Positions 42,844 through 52,045 of a stretch of DNA of 64,000 nucleotides are shown piece by piece; the stretch's first letter is position 1, and the number at the start of each line of letters is the position of its first letter. Location of the stretch: positions 3,534,001-3,598,000 of the forward strand of contig OZ244968.1 of assembly GCA_965222645.1 (NCBI GenBank), in the 5' to 3' direction. The translations under genes and the position numbers were made by a program. Under the pieces are notes generated by a model. It was given only the letters and a program-made list of their open reading frames with translations, ran no database searches and was not told where the DNA came from. The stretch comes from JABDMH01 sp965222645. Lineage in GTDB: Bacteria; Bacteroidota; Bacteroidia; Chitinophagales; Saprospiraceae.

Positions 42844-44090
42844 TGAAACAGGAGTCTAGCTTGCAGAGAACTAAGATAATTCAGGATTGTGTACTCTTCA
42901 TAGTTTGGCCTTTTTTTTCGTTGCTTTATTCTCTAATTAACTCTAAAAGAGAAGGTACAAAGAATGTGTTATGGTTCTTCTGTGCTTTTTTTGGATATAC
43001 ATTCGTTATTTCTTCACCTGGGATTGATGGGGCATACTATGCTGCTGCTTTAAGCTATTATAATGACCTTGACATTGATACTTATGATTTCCTTTCAATG
43101 CTTTATCAAGGTGCAATTGGAAGAGGAGATTACTATCAGCCCATATTAACATTCATTGTATCCAGGGTGACAGATGATTATAGAGTACTTTTTGCATTAT
43201 TTGGATTTGTGTTTGGTTTTTTTTATTCTCGAAATATTTGGTTTTTGATTGAGAAAATGGGTTCAAAGGCCCAGAAATATGCTCTGCCTTTTTTGGTTTT
43301 ATTTATTTTTTTGGTCCCTTTTTGGCATATTAATGGAGTTCGATTTTATACTGCTCTGCATGTCTTAACGTTTGGAGTACTTTATTTCTTCCAGACTCGA
43401 AAGAAAAGATACTTGTTACACATTGGTGCTTCCATCTTAATCCATTTCTCTTTTATAATACCAGTTTTGATATTTCTTTTGTTATTGGCCGGAGGAAGCC
43501 GTTCTTGGATATATTTCTTTGTACTTGTATTGGCTCTATTTTATAGTAGTGTTGACTTATCAACTACAATGAGATTAGTGCCTGTTGGAATTGACATCTA
43601 CGAGGATAGAATCGCGGGTTACACTAATCAAGAGTTTATCGAAGGCTATCGGAAGGGATTGGAGGAATCGAAATGGTTTATCAGATTTCGTTATGATATT
43701 TTGACTTACTTTATTGCTGTTTCGTCGGGAATAGCTATCGCCTTCAAAGGAAGGAGTCTTAGAGCCTTTAAGTACAGTTATCTTCTTTTTTATGGGATTC
43801 TGATTTTTTCCTTATCATATGTGTTTCGCTTTTTCCCATCGATGAGTCGATTTCTGACTTTATCTGCAATTTTTACCTCTGCCTTTTATTTTCTGTATTT
43901 CCAATCAATCCAGGGACGCTTTTGGATTAGAGCGATTTCTTATTTGACATGGGTGCCAGCGTTATTGTTTTTGATTATAGAAATTCGAATTGGTATGGAT
44001 TTCATAGGAATTGGTAGTTTTATAGGCAATCCTTTGATTGCTCCTTTGTTTGAGTACAGAATTTCAATCGCTGAATTAGTTGGTAGATGA
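42843..44090 (+). CDS. Wzy-like polymerase (EpsG family)
   Basis: A 415-residue membrane protein with GTG start overlapping the preceding stop. About 10-12 hydrophobic segments are seen. The N-terminal WFFCAFFGYTFVISSPGIDG, the following DxxxYxxxY-like stretch, and HINGVRFYTALHVLTFGVLY resemble EpsG-type polymerases. It would polymerise flipped repeat units at the outer face of the inner membrane. It is the only polymerase candidate in the window. Confidence 0.82.
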   Translation: MKQESSLQRTKIIQDCVLFIVWPFFSLLYSLINSKREGTKNVLWFFCAFFGYTFVISSPGIDGAYYAAALSYYNDLDIDTYDFLSMLYQGAIGRGDYYQPILTFIVSRVTDDYRVLFALFGFVFGFFYSRNIWFLIEKMGSKAQKYALPFLVLFIFLVPFWHINGVRFYTALHVLTFGVLYFFQTRKKRYLLHIGASILIHFSFIIPVLIFLLLLAGGSRSWIYFFVLVLALFYSSVDLSTTMRLVPVGIDIYEDRIAGYTNQEFIEGYRKGLEESKWFIRFRYDILTYFIAVSSGIAIAFKGRSLRAFKYSYLLFYGILIFSLSYVFRFFPSMSRFLTLSAIFTSAFYFLYFQSIQGRFWIRAISYLTWVPALLFLIIEIRIGMDFIGIGSFIGNPLIAPLFEYRISIAELVGR

Positions 44091-44148
44091 CTTGATTTTT
44101 TCGAATTCTTTTTTGGGATTTTCGTTTTAATAATCAGATCTGATTGGG

Positions 44149-45267
44149 TTGATAAAGAAGCACTTAGCAGGAATTCCTGGATGGAAAACTGATCGTAAAT
44201 TAATCATATTCGAGTCTGATGATTGGGGAAGTATCCGAATGCCATCTAGAAGCACCTACAAGAGTCTAGTGCAAAAGGGATTGCGCTTGGATAGGTGTAG
44301 GTACAATCTATCCGACAGCCTTGAATCTAATAAAGATTTGGAGATGCTTCTAGAGGTGCTGGATAGTTTTCGTGATAAGAACGGAAATCCACCGGTTTTT
44401 ACCACTTTCAACATTGTAGCTAATCCCGATTTTGAGAAAATTAGATCTGATAGATTTGAGCAATACACCTTTGAACCTATAACAAGAACTTTAAGTGTTT
44501 ACCCTGGAAGGGACCGTGTAGTGCAATTATTTAAGGAAGCAAGAGAACGAAAGTTGGTGCATATGGAATTTCATGGCAGGGAACACCTGAATGTTTCACG
44601 CTGGATGTGCGATTTGCAGAAAGGCATTTCTGCAACACTTTTGGCCTTTGATCACCAAGTCACTGGCATTGATAACAAGGTCTCTCCAGATATTAGAAGG
44701 ACCTACCAAGCTGCATTTGATATGGATTCAGTGGATGAGTCAAAGTCCCATGAAAAAATATTGCGAAAGGGTCTGATGCTGTTTAGAGACACATACGGAT
44801 ACGAAGCAAAGGCCTTTGTACCACCGAACTACATATTTAATAATGGTTTAGATAAGATACTCCACGAGGAAGGAGTTAAGTATATTACTACAGGCAGGAT
44901 CGCCAGGGAGCCCTTAGGAGGAGAAAAATACAGAACTTCCTTCAGGTATCTTGGTAAGAAGAACAAGTTTGATCAGCGGTATATGACGAGGAATGCTCTA
45001 TTTGAAACAAACTCACCCGCCTCAAATGATTGGGTTAATCGTTGTTTGGCAGATATTCATCATGCATTTAAATGGCGGAACCCCGCAGTAGTAAGCACTC
45101 ATCGAATTAATTATATTGGGAGCATAGATCGGCAAAACCGCTCTGATGGACTTAGACTGTTATCGGCCCTTCTGAGAAAGATCTTGCAACTCTGGCCAGA
45201 TGCCGAATTTATAAATTCATTGGAGCTTGGGAACCTAATCAGCAGAAAATATCACCGTGCTTCCTAA
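44149..45267 (+). CDS. Polysaccharide deacetylase-like protein of a polysaccharide locus
   Basis: A 372-residue protein (TTG start). IIFESDDWGSIRMPSRSTY near the start, TTFNIVANPDFEKI and HMEFHGREHLNVSRWM fit a divergent NodB-like fold with Asp and His metal-ligand candidates. Similar proteins are annotated as hypothetical polysaccharide (de)acetylases in Bacteroides capsule loci. Removal of acetyl groups from the glycan is plausible but not shown. It overlaps the sulfotransferase gene by 11 bases. Confidence 0.7.
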   Translation: MIKKHLAGIPGWKTDRKLIIFESDDWGSIRMPSRSTYKSLVQKGLRLDRCRYNLSDSLESNKDLEMLLEVLDSFRDKNGNPPVFTTFNIVANPDFEKIRSDRFEQYTFEPITRTLSVYPGRDRVVQLFKEARERKLVHMEFHGREHLNVSRWMCDLQKGISATLLAFDHQVTGIDNKVSPDIRRTYQAAFDMDSVDESKSHEKILRKGLMLFRDTYGYEAKAFVPPNYIFNNGLDKILHEEGVKYITTGRIAREPLGGEKYRTSFRYLGKKNKFDQRYMTRNALFETNSPASNDWVNRCLADIHHAFKWRNPAVVSTHRINYIGSIDRQNRSDGLRLLSALLRKILQLWPDAEFINSLELGNLISRKYHRAS

Positions 45268-46084
45268 TTTCTTGATAATCGGTTCTCAGAAGGCCGGTAC
45301 TACTAGCATTTACAACAATCTTAAGCAGCATCCACAAATATTTATGTCGGAAAAAAAGGAAATCAACTTTTTTTTTCTTGAACATTTATTCATAAAGGGT
45401 ATAGGGTATTACGAATCTTTTTTTAAGGAAGTTCAAAGGGATGCCATTGCTATTGGAGAGGCCTCTCCCGGATATATATGCCATCCAAAGGCCGCAGGAC
45501 GAATCAATCGATTTCTGCCGGATATTAAACTTATTTTATCCGTAAGAAATCCGATCGATAGAGCTTTTTCTCATTATTGGGACAAAAAAAGGATGCTTTC
45601 AGAGCGTTTGAATTTTAAGGAAGCTGTAAGAAACTACTTAGAAACAGAATACGATATTGGTAAAGTTGGTTATTTCAGTCGCGGTATCTACATAAGATAT
45701 ATTAGAAACTATCTGGCGTACTTCGACCGCTCTCAGATTCTTGTTCTTGTTTTTGAGGAGATGGTAAAAAATCCGGATAAAACCTACCAAAGAATATTTG
45801 AATTCTTGGGTGTGGATACTTCATTCAAACCCGATCAGCTGGAGAAGACCTACAACCCCTTTATGCTTTGGGAGAATGAAATCTATAGATTGTTTTTTAA
45901 GAATCCCAGCTTCCAGAGATATCTACCAAAACGGTTGAAGCGATTTGTCATGTGGGGTCGCAAGCAATCCTACATTAGAGAGCCAATCGATGTCCAAATC
46001 CGGGAAGAATTAAACGGATTCTATAAACCCTGGAATGATCAGTTAGCTGCCTATTTAAATAAGGACCTTTCGTTTTGGGTGTAG
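45257..46084 (+). CDS. PAPS-dependent carbohydrate sulfotransferase
   Basis: A 275-residue sulfotransferase, GTG start. The 5'-phosphosulfate loop is IIGSQKAGTTSIYNNL (8-23) and the 3'-phosphate-binding motif is RNPIDRAFSHY (97-107, Ser105). KEINFF supplies a typical lysine/glutamate segment. Such enzymes move sulfate from PAPS to a hydroxyl or amino group of a sugar. The PAPS-forming genes cysD, cysN and cysC lie 20 kb upstream in the same locus. This strongly suggests that the glycan made here is sulfated. Confidence 0.92.
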   Translation: MLPNFLIIGSQKAGTTSIYNNLKQHPQIFMSEKKEINFFFLEHLFIKGIGYYESFFKEVQRDAIAIGEASPGYICHPKAAGRINRFLPDIKLILSVRNPIDRAFSHYWDKKRMLSERLNFKEAVRNYLETEYDIGKVGYFSRGIYIRYIRNYLAYFDRSQILVLVFEEMVKNPDKTYQRIFEFLGVDTSFKPDQLEKTYNPFMLWENEIYRLFFKNPSFQRYLPKRLKRFVMWGRKQSYIREPIDVQIREELNGFYKPWNDQLAAYLNKDLSFWV

Positions 46085-46124
46085 TTGTCATTTTTCTCCA
46101 ACAAGCAACAAATATTGAAGGTGA

Positions 46125-47174
46125 TTGAAAAAGAAGGAAGGCATCGTAATAGGATTTGCTAATGACAGGAAGGGAGTTGGGGGTCCTGCCACTTTTCAGG
46201 AGAGGCTCGGAGAGCAGCTGAGAGAAAAGGGTTTGCGTGTTGTATATCCGAAGGACAACTCTGTGCCAGATATTGTCCTTATAAATGGTGGCGCAGTGAG
46301 GAAAACCAATTGGATCTTGCATTGCAAGCTCAAGGGAGCAAAGGTAGTACATAGGACAGCCAATGTTTTTTGGAAGCATAGAGTCGCCTGGCCAGGTGTC
46401 CAAACATATTGGAATTACACTTGGAATAACATCGTGATCAAACAAACAAGAAGATCACTAGCTGACCATGTGATTTACCAGAGTGTTTTTGCATATAACA
46501 TCTTTAAGGAAAGAATGGGAATTTCAGACAAAGAAAAAAACACAATAATTTATAATGGCACAGATTTGACAAAATTTTTTCCTTCAAAAAAGAGGATCCA
46601 AATTCCTAGGGATCAAATTAAAGTAGTCTGCGTGGAAGGTTCCATTGAGGATGAACCCTTTGTCCAGAAATTACTAGAAATTTTGCCATCACATGTTATG
46701 GAATCGATACGGGTTGTAGTAAATATTTATGGAAGAGTTTCCCATACGTTGAAGGAAAGATTCGTCAAGAAAGATCATATTGTTTTCCATGGCGTGATTG
46801 AAAGAAGTGAAATTCCAAGTGCTTTAAGGGAAAATGATGTATTCCTTAGCTTGGAGGTCAATGGCGCTTGCCCCAATTCAATACTTGAGGCAATGGCATG
46901 TGGGGTTCCGGTAATATCATTTGATACTGGGGCGGCACGAGAACTGATTGGAGAAGATGGAGGAATTCTCATACCTTATAGAGGAAATATTTGGGAACTT
47001 GAAGCACCTCGAAATTGTGATGAGATAGTGCCAGCTTTAACACACATTTACGATAATCACCTTTTTTATAAGAAAAATGCAAGAAAACGCGCTACAAATT
47101 GTTTTGATGCTGAGAAAATGACGGCATCTTATCTCAAAGTGTTTGATCAATTAGTGCGATCAAAAATTGGCTAG
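46125..47174 (+). CDS. Glycosyltransferase, GT4 family
   Basis: A 349-residue GT-B enzyme (TTG start). N-terminal GFANDRKGVGGPATFQERL shows the usual glycine-rich acceptor loop. The C-terminal donor region has CPNSILEAMACGVPVISFDT and GAARELIGEDGGILI, matching the GT4 E-x7-E motif. YNGTDLTKFFPSKK marks the domain linker. It probably adds one sugar to the repeat unit; the sugar is not predictable. Confidence 0.9.
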   Translation: MKKKEGIVIGFANDRKGVGGPATFQERLGEQLREKGLRVVYPKDNSVPDIVLINGGAVRKTNWILHCKLKGAKVVHRTANVFWKHRVAWPGVQTYWNYTWNNIVIKQTRRSLADHVIYQSVFAYNIFKERMGISDKEKNTIIYNGTDLTKFFPSKKRIQIPRDQIKVVCVEGSIEDEPFVQKLLEILPSHVMESIRVVVNIYGRVSHTLKERFVKKDHIVFHGVIERSEIPSALRENDVFLSLEVNGACPNSILEAMACGVPVISFDTGAARELIGEDGGILIPYRGNIWELEAPRNCDEIVPALTHIYDNHLFYKKNARKRATNCFDAEKMTASYLKVFDQLVRSKIG

Positions 47175-47233
47175 ATCTCCTTATTCATCATGCTATTTCA
47201 CTTGAACTCTGTCCAAGGGTCTAAAATTTTATA

Positions 47234-48394
47234 ATGAAGATCTGTAGAGTATACTCCACACTTCAAGTTGATCTGTTTTATAGTGAGCATTATTTAGCTA
47301 AACAATTCAGCGTCAAGGGTCACAGCACGACTTTCATTACATCAGATAAATATTTAAAGAGTTGGGCACCTTTCTTAAAAGACAGGAGCCCTGCTGGATA
47401 TTACAAATATCGATATTTTGACGTATTCCGGTTGAGGGCATTTTTCCCTTTGGAAAAAACTATCTTTATGAATTGGATCTACGTTTATCGAAGAATCTTC
47501 AATCAGGGATTCGATATTGTTCACATATACGGCCTGGGTACTTTCACGACCTATATCGTAGTTCTACTCTCCTTGTTTTCTCCTAAACCTCCTCCAATAC
47601 TTGTAAGTGATCATACGGATACTAGAACACACAAGAGATCAGGTACTTTTGCAAACTTGTATTATGCGTTGATGAGAACACTTTATTCGTTGTTTAAGGA
47701 AAGAATTAGCGCAATTGTTGTCTTTAATAAAACGGGACAGGAACTGATTTCGAAAAGATTTCAGATAAGCGAACCTAAAAAATTCAAAGTTATACCATTG
47801 GGATTTGATGCCCAAACTTTTAACTATCAACCCGAGCAAAAAAATACAAAGTCAAAATTTGTGATCGGATACGCGGGCAAAGTTGATAGGAAAAAGCGGG
47901 TTGAAGTTCTAATAAGGGCAATCAATGATTGTCGATACAAAAGTGAAATCATTTGTCATATTGTGGGAGTAGATAATCACGAAGATCCTTATATTATTAA
48001 GCTTTGTGAGCTGGCTGAGAATTTTCAGTTGAACGCAACTTTTCATAAGCTTAAACCTGCAAGTGAATTAGCAAAATTTTATAATTACATTGATCTTGCT
48101 GTGTTTCCTGGTGGAATTTCGGTGACAACTATTGAGGCAAATGCTTGTGGGATTCCGATAATACTATATGAATCGATAAATGACATCGAACATAGGGTGG
48201 AGCATGGAAGGGGGAAGATCTTTAGAAAGTATGAGGAACTTGTTGAATTTATTGAGTACTACTATTTGAAGTATAGAGCTAATGAAATTAGTAGTGAGGA
48301 CATAGCTGCTGTTACAGAGGATAGAGTTTCATGGGACTTTCTTTCCCGGGAGTATTTAGAATTGTACGAAACCCTTATAAATTTGAATAAATGA
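47234..48394 (+). CDS. Glycosyltransferase, GT4-like
   Basis: A 386-residue GT-B protein. The N-terminus YSEHYLAKQFSVKGHSTTFI fits the acceptor domain. VIPLGFDAQTFNYQPEQ and FVIGYAGKVDRKKRVEVLIR mark the linker and start of the donor domain. LAVFPGGISVTTIEANACGI, with the E-x7-E region in IEANACGIPIILYE, completes it. Its stop overlaps the next start (ATGA-like). Confidence 0.87.
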   Translation: MKICRVYSTLQVDLFYSEHYLAKQFSVKGHSTTFITSDKYLKSWAPFLKDRSPAGYYKYRYFDVFRLRAFFPLEKTIFMNWIYVYRRIFNQGFDIVHIYGLGTFTTYIVVLLSLFSPKPPPILVSDHTDTRTHKRSGTFANLYYALMRTLYSLFKERISAIVVFNKTGQELISKRFQISEPKKFKVIPLGFDAQTFNYQPEQKNTKSKFVIGYAGKVDRKKRVEVLIRAINDCRYKSEIICHIVGVDNHEDPYIIKLCELAENFQLNATFHKLKPASELAKFYNYIDLAVFPGGISVTTIEANACGIPIILYESINDIEHRVEHGRGKIFRKYEELVEFIEYYYLKYRANEISSEDIAAVTEDRVSWDFLSREYLELYETLINLNK

Positions 48395-49428
48395 AATTGA
48401 AATTTGCAATTGTGGGCTGTGGTCGAATAGGAGGTCGTCATGCAGCTCATATAGATAAACATGGAGAGTTAACAGCGGTTTGTGATATTGTTCCACAAAA
48501 GGCCAGAACATTATCTTCTCGTTATGGTGCGAATGTTTACATAGATATTGAAGAAATGCTGGCCACCGAACGAGATCTTAATGTGGTAGCTATTTGCTCT
48601 CCAAATGGATTGCATGCTAAGCAGACCATTAGCGCTTTAGAAGCCGGATTTCATGTTTTGTGTGAAAAGCCAATGGCACTTAACTCACATGACTGTGGGG
48701 AAATGATCAAGGCAGCATACGGCGCAAATAAGAACTTATTTATTGTCAAGCAAAATAGGTATAATCCTCCAGTTGTTGCGGTCAAGGAGCTTATAGACCA
48801 CGGTAAATTAGGAGAAATCTTCAGTGTACAGCTCAGTTGTTTTTGGAATCGTGATCCGGAATACTATCACAACAGCTGGAAAGGATCAAGTGAATTGGAT
48901 GGTGGGACTTTATTTACACAATTTAGTCATTTTATTGACTTGTTATATTGGATGATTGGTGATATTAAAGAAGTTCATGGATTTGCTGCGAATTTTGCTC
49001 ATAATCATGTTATTGATTTTGAAGATACTGGTGTAATAGCAGTGAGGTTTCATAATGGTACCTTGGGGACCATAAACTACTCTGTAAACAGCTATGAACG
49101 CAATATGGAGGGGTCTTTGACAATTTTTGGGGAAAAGGGAACGATTAAAATTGGCGGCCAATATCTTAATGAGTTAGAATATCAAAATATAAAGGACTAC
49201 ATTATTGAAGGATTGCCGAAAGGGAATCCACCTAATAATTATGGATATTACCAGGGATCAATGTCGAATCACCACAAAGTGTATGAAAATATAGTCGATG
49301 TGCTTCAGGGAAATGGCGTAATTGCCACAAATGGATTCGAAGGAATGAAAACGATCGAAATTATTGAAAACATTTATGCTGAAATCAGGAAACAATGGTT
49401 TATACCCAAAGAAAAATTGCTATCGTAG
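48391..49428 (+). CDS. Gfo/Idh/MocA oxidoreductase, WbpB-like
   Basis: A 345-residue NAD(P)-dependent sugar oxidoreductase. The Rossmann start is KFAIVGCGRIGGRHAAHI; AICSPNGLHAKQTISALEAG and VLCEKPMALN carry the EKP motif. NSWKGSSELDGGTLFTQFSH is typical of WbpB-type enzymes. It is followed at once by an acetyltransferase and an aminotransferase, the same trio as WbpB, WbpD and WbpE. This supports C3 oxidation of UDP-GlcNAcA. It is distinct from the WlbA-type protein at 28480. Confidence 0.88.
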   Translation: MKLKFAIVGCGRIGGRHAAHIDKHGELTAVCDIVPQKARTLSSRYGANVYIDIEEMLATERDLNVVAICSPNGLHAKQTISALEAGFHVLCEKPMALNSHDCGEMIKAAYGANKNLFIVKQNRYNPPVVAVKELIDHGKLGEIFSVQLSCFWNRDPEYYHNSWKGSSELDGGTLFTQFSHFIDLLYWMIGDIKEVHGFAANFAHNHVIDFEDTGVIAVRFHNGTLGTINYSVNSYERNMEGSLTIFGEKGTIKIGGQYLNELEYQNIKDYIIEGLPKGNPPNNYGYYQGSMSNHHKVYENIVDVLQGNGVIATNGFEGMKTIEIIENIYAEIRKQWFIPKEKLLS

Positions 49429-49856
49429 ATGTTACATTTGGGGAGAATGTTAAAGTTGTTGAGCCATGTAATTTATATGGATGTAAAATTGGTGACAATT
49501 CGTTTATTGGCCCTTTTGTCGAAATACAAAAAGCAGTGAGAATTGGAAAAAATTGCAAGATACAATCTCACTCCTTTATTTGTGAATTGGTCACAATTGG
49601 AGACAATTGTTTCATCTCTCATGGAGCAAAATTCGTAAATGACCTGTTCTCTAATGGATACCCGGCAGGGGGAGATAAGACAAAGTGGAAATCTACGGTA
49701 CTTGGCAATTGGGTCTCAATCGGCACAAATGCAACAGTCTTACCTGTGATGATTTGTGATAATGTGGTTATTGGGGCAGGATCTGTTGTGACAAAGGACA
49801 TTACAGAACCCGGTGTTTACGCTGGGAATCCCGCAAAGATGATTAGAGGGATATAA
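49395..49856 (+). CDS. Left-handed beta-helix acetyltransferase, WbpD/WlbB-like
   Basis: A 153-residue hexapeptide-repeat acyltransferase overlapping the preceding gene by 34 bases. Repeats such as IGDNSFIGPFVEIQ, IGKNCKIQSHSFI and IGDNCFISHGAKFVND form the beta-helix. FVNDLFSNGYPAGG fits the loop seen in WbpD/WlbB-type enzymes. VIGAGSVVTKDITEPGVYAG ends the fold. It would N-acetylate the 3-amino group made by the following aminotransferase. Confidence 0.9.
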   Translation: MVYTQRKIAIVDVTFGENVKVVEPCNLYGCKIGDNSFIGPFVEIQKAVRIGKNCKIQSHSFICELVTIGDNCFISHGAKFVNDLFSNGYPAGGDKTKWKSTVLGNWVSIGTNATVLPVMICDNVVIGAGSVVTKDITEPGVYAGNPAKMIRGI

Positions 49857-49867
49857 ATCATATTGAA

Positions 49868-50980
49868 GTGAAAATTCCTTTCGTAGACCTAAGAAGTCAG
49901 TACCAATTCATAAAGAAAGATATTGATCAAGCCATTGAAAAAGTAATTCTTGACACAGCATTTATCAGGGGCAAATATGTACTGGAATTTGAACACAAAT
50001 TTGCTGAGGCAATTGGTGCTAAACATTGCATAGGAGTTGGAAATGGAACAGATGCTATTTACATCACATTACGAATGTTAGGTGTGGGGAGTGGTGATGA
50101 GGTAATTACGGTGGCGAACACCTGGATTTCGACATCAGAGACGATTTCTCAGACTGGTGCTACGCCAGTTTTTGTGGATCCTGACCGGTACTATACGCTT
50201 GACGCTAAGAAAGTTGAATATTACATAACACCCAAAACAAAAGCAATAATCGTTGTTCATTTGACCGGTCAAATGGCTGAAGTTGACACGATTAAGGCGA
50301 TTTGTGAGAGACATCAACTGTTTCTAATCGAAGACTGTGCTCAATCGCATTTCTCTGAATTGAATGGAAAGAGAGCCAGTTCATATGGAATTGCGGCAAC
50401 TTTCAGTTTTTATCCTGGAAAGAACTTGGGTGCTTATGGAGATGCGGGTTGCATCGTTACCAATAATGACGAGCTTTCCGAAAAATTCCGAATGTTCGCT
50501 AATCATGGCTCACTAGTCAAACACAAGCACCTTATTGAAGGCATAAACAGTCGTCTCGACGGAATGCAGGCAGCTATTCTGACTGCTAAATTATCCCATA
50601 TCATGGATTGGACAAACAAAAGAATTGAGAATGCATTCCATTTTACTCAACTGTTACAAGATATGGAAGAAATTGAGACTCCAGAAATACGGCCTCAATC
50701 GATGCATACTTTCCATCTTTATGTTATTAAGGCTAAGTTTCGAGATGAACTAAAAACGTATCTATTCAAGCAAGGTATTAGTACTGCAATTCACTACCCA
50801 ACACCCTTACCTTTTTTGCCTGCATATAAACACCTTGGCTGCCAAATCGAAGATTTTCCAGTATCTGCGCATAATAAAGAGAGAATATTGTCCTTGCCTA
50901 TTTATCCAGAACTTACTAGAGAGCAAATAGGGTATATTGTAGAGATGATCAAAAGATTCTATTCTCAGAAAGTCAATTAA
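49868..50980 (+). CDS. DegT/DnrJ-type aminotransferase, WbpE/WlbC-like
   Basis: A 370-residue PLP enzyme with GTG start. It begins IPFVDLRSQYQFIKKDIDQA. GNGTDAIYITLRMLGVGSGD binds the cofactor phosphate, EDCAQSHFSEL holds the PLP-ring Asp, and Lys185 in SFYPGKNLGAYGDAG is the Schiff-base lysine. In this gene order it should aminate the 3-keto sugar made by the WbpB-like enzyme, giving UDP-GlcNAc(3N)A, which the acetyltransferase then modifies. Confidence 0.93.
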   Translation: MKIPFVDLRSQYQFIKKDIDQAIEKVILDTAFIRGKYVLEFEHKFAEAIGAKHCIGVGNGTDAIYITLRMLGVGSGDEVITVANTWISTSETISQTGATPVFVDPDRYYTLDAKKVEYYITPKTKAIIVVHLTGQMAEVDTIKAICERHQLFLIEDCAQSHFSELNGKRASSYGIAATFSFYPGKNLGAYGDAGCIVTNNDELSEKFRMFANHGSLVKHKHLIEGINSRLDGMQAAILTAKLSHIMDWTNKRIENAFHFTQLLQDMEEIETPEIRPQSMHTFHLYVIKAKFRDELKTYLFKQGISTAIHYPTPLPFLPAYKHLGCQIEDFPVSAHNKERILSLPIYPELTREQIGYIVEMIKRFYSQKVN

Positions 50981-51127
50981 CCTGAAGCACAACTTGAGAC
51001 CTATCCTGCAGCTTTTTCAGAATTTAAATAGGTGAGTTTTTATGGTAGTACTGAATGATGGAACGGCTGGACGTAATCCATCTTGCTCAAAGATCAATTG
51101 TTAATAATTGGAGACCATTTTTAACTT

Positions 51128-52045
51128 ATGAATGCATTAATAATTGGTTGTAAGGGATTTATAGGAGAGAATTTGGCTTTATTCCTTTCTAGAAAAGGCA
51201 TCATAGTTTGGGGTGCTGATGTTTCATTGGATTACACAGAAGGAGATCGATATTTTTTAGTTGATGCAACTAATTCGGATTATCATCTGATCTTTGAAGC
51301 AATCAACTTCGATATTTGTATAAATTGCTCGGGAGCTGCTAGTGTTCCCGACTCTCTTAAACGTCCATTACGTGATTTTTATTTGAACACAAGTAATGTA
51401 TTTAAGCTCCTGAATAATATCCGCAAATATCAGCCTAACTGCAAGTACCTAAATTTATCGAGTGCTGCTGTATATGGTAATCCAGAATCGCTTCCAATAA
51501 AGGAAGAATTTCCACCAATGCCTGTTTCGCCATACGGTTACCATAAACTGATGAGTGAACAAATATGCAAGGAGTTCTATCATTTTTTCGAGGTCCAAAC
51601 ATGTTCACTTCGGATTTTTTCGGCGTATGGGGATGGTCTTCGGAAGCAACTGTTTTGGGATCTTTATCAAAAGACGAGAACTTCTGGTCCAATATCCTTG
51701 TTCGGTACGGGAAGAGAATCAAGAGATTTTATTTATGTAAAGGATCTGGTGAACGCGATTTACTTAGTGGCATTGAAAGGAGAATTCAATGGCCAGATAA
51801 TAAACGTGGCCAATGGCGAGGAGGTGTTCATTGAGGATGCAGTTGCTATGTTCTATTCTCATTTCGACACACCAATTAAGTATAAATTTTCCGGAGAGGG
51901 AAGGAGAGGAGATCCGAATAATTGGCTCGCCAATATTGAAGAATTGAGAGGCTTAGGCTACAAACAACAATATGATCTTAAACAGGGACTAGCTAATTAT
52001 TTCAAATGGATCAAGGCAACAAAGTCAGACCAAGGATCGGTATAA
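51128..52045 (+). CDS. NAD-dependent epimerase/dehydratase (extended SDR)
   Basis: A 305-residue SDR. The nucleotide motif GCKGFIGENLALFL is at 7-20. NLSSAAVYGNPESLP and YGYHK hold the catalytic Ser/Tyr/Lys. GTGRESRDFIYVKDLVNAIY is a standard C-terminal mark. Substrate is uncertain; 4-keto-sugar reductases and 4-epimerases look alike at this level. It is preceded by a 147-base gap, and its end overlaps the next glycosyltransferase gene by 40 bases. Confidence 0.85.
   Translation: MNALIIGCKGFIGENLALFLSRKGIIVWGADVSLDYTEGDRYFLVDATNSDYHLIFEAINFDICINCSGAASVPDSLKRPLRDFYLNTSNVFKLLNNIRKYQPNCKYLNLSSAAVYGNPESLPIKEEFPPMPVSPYGYHKLMSEQICKEFYHFFEVQTCSLRIFSAYGDGLRKQLFWDLYQKTRTSGPISLFGTGRESRDFIYVKDLVNAIYLVALKGEFNGQIINVANGEEVFIEDAVAMFYSHFDTPIKYKFSGEGRRGDPNNWLANIEELRGLGYKQQYDLKQGLANYFKWIKATKSDQGSV

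Noticed and set aside
51435..51834. Several open frames on both strands inside the SDR gene at 51128
   Set aside because: Shadows of a clearly conserved SDR reading frame.
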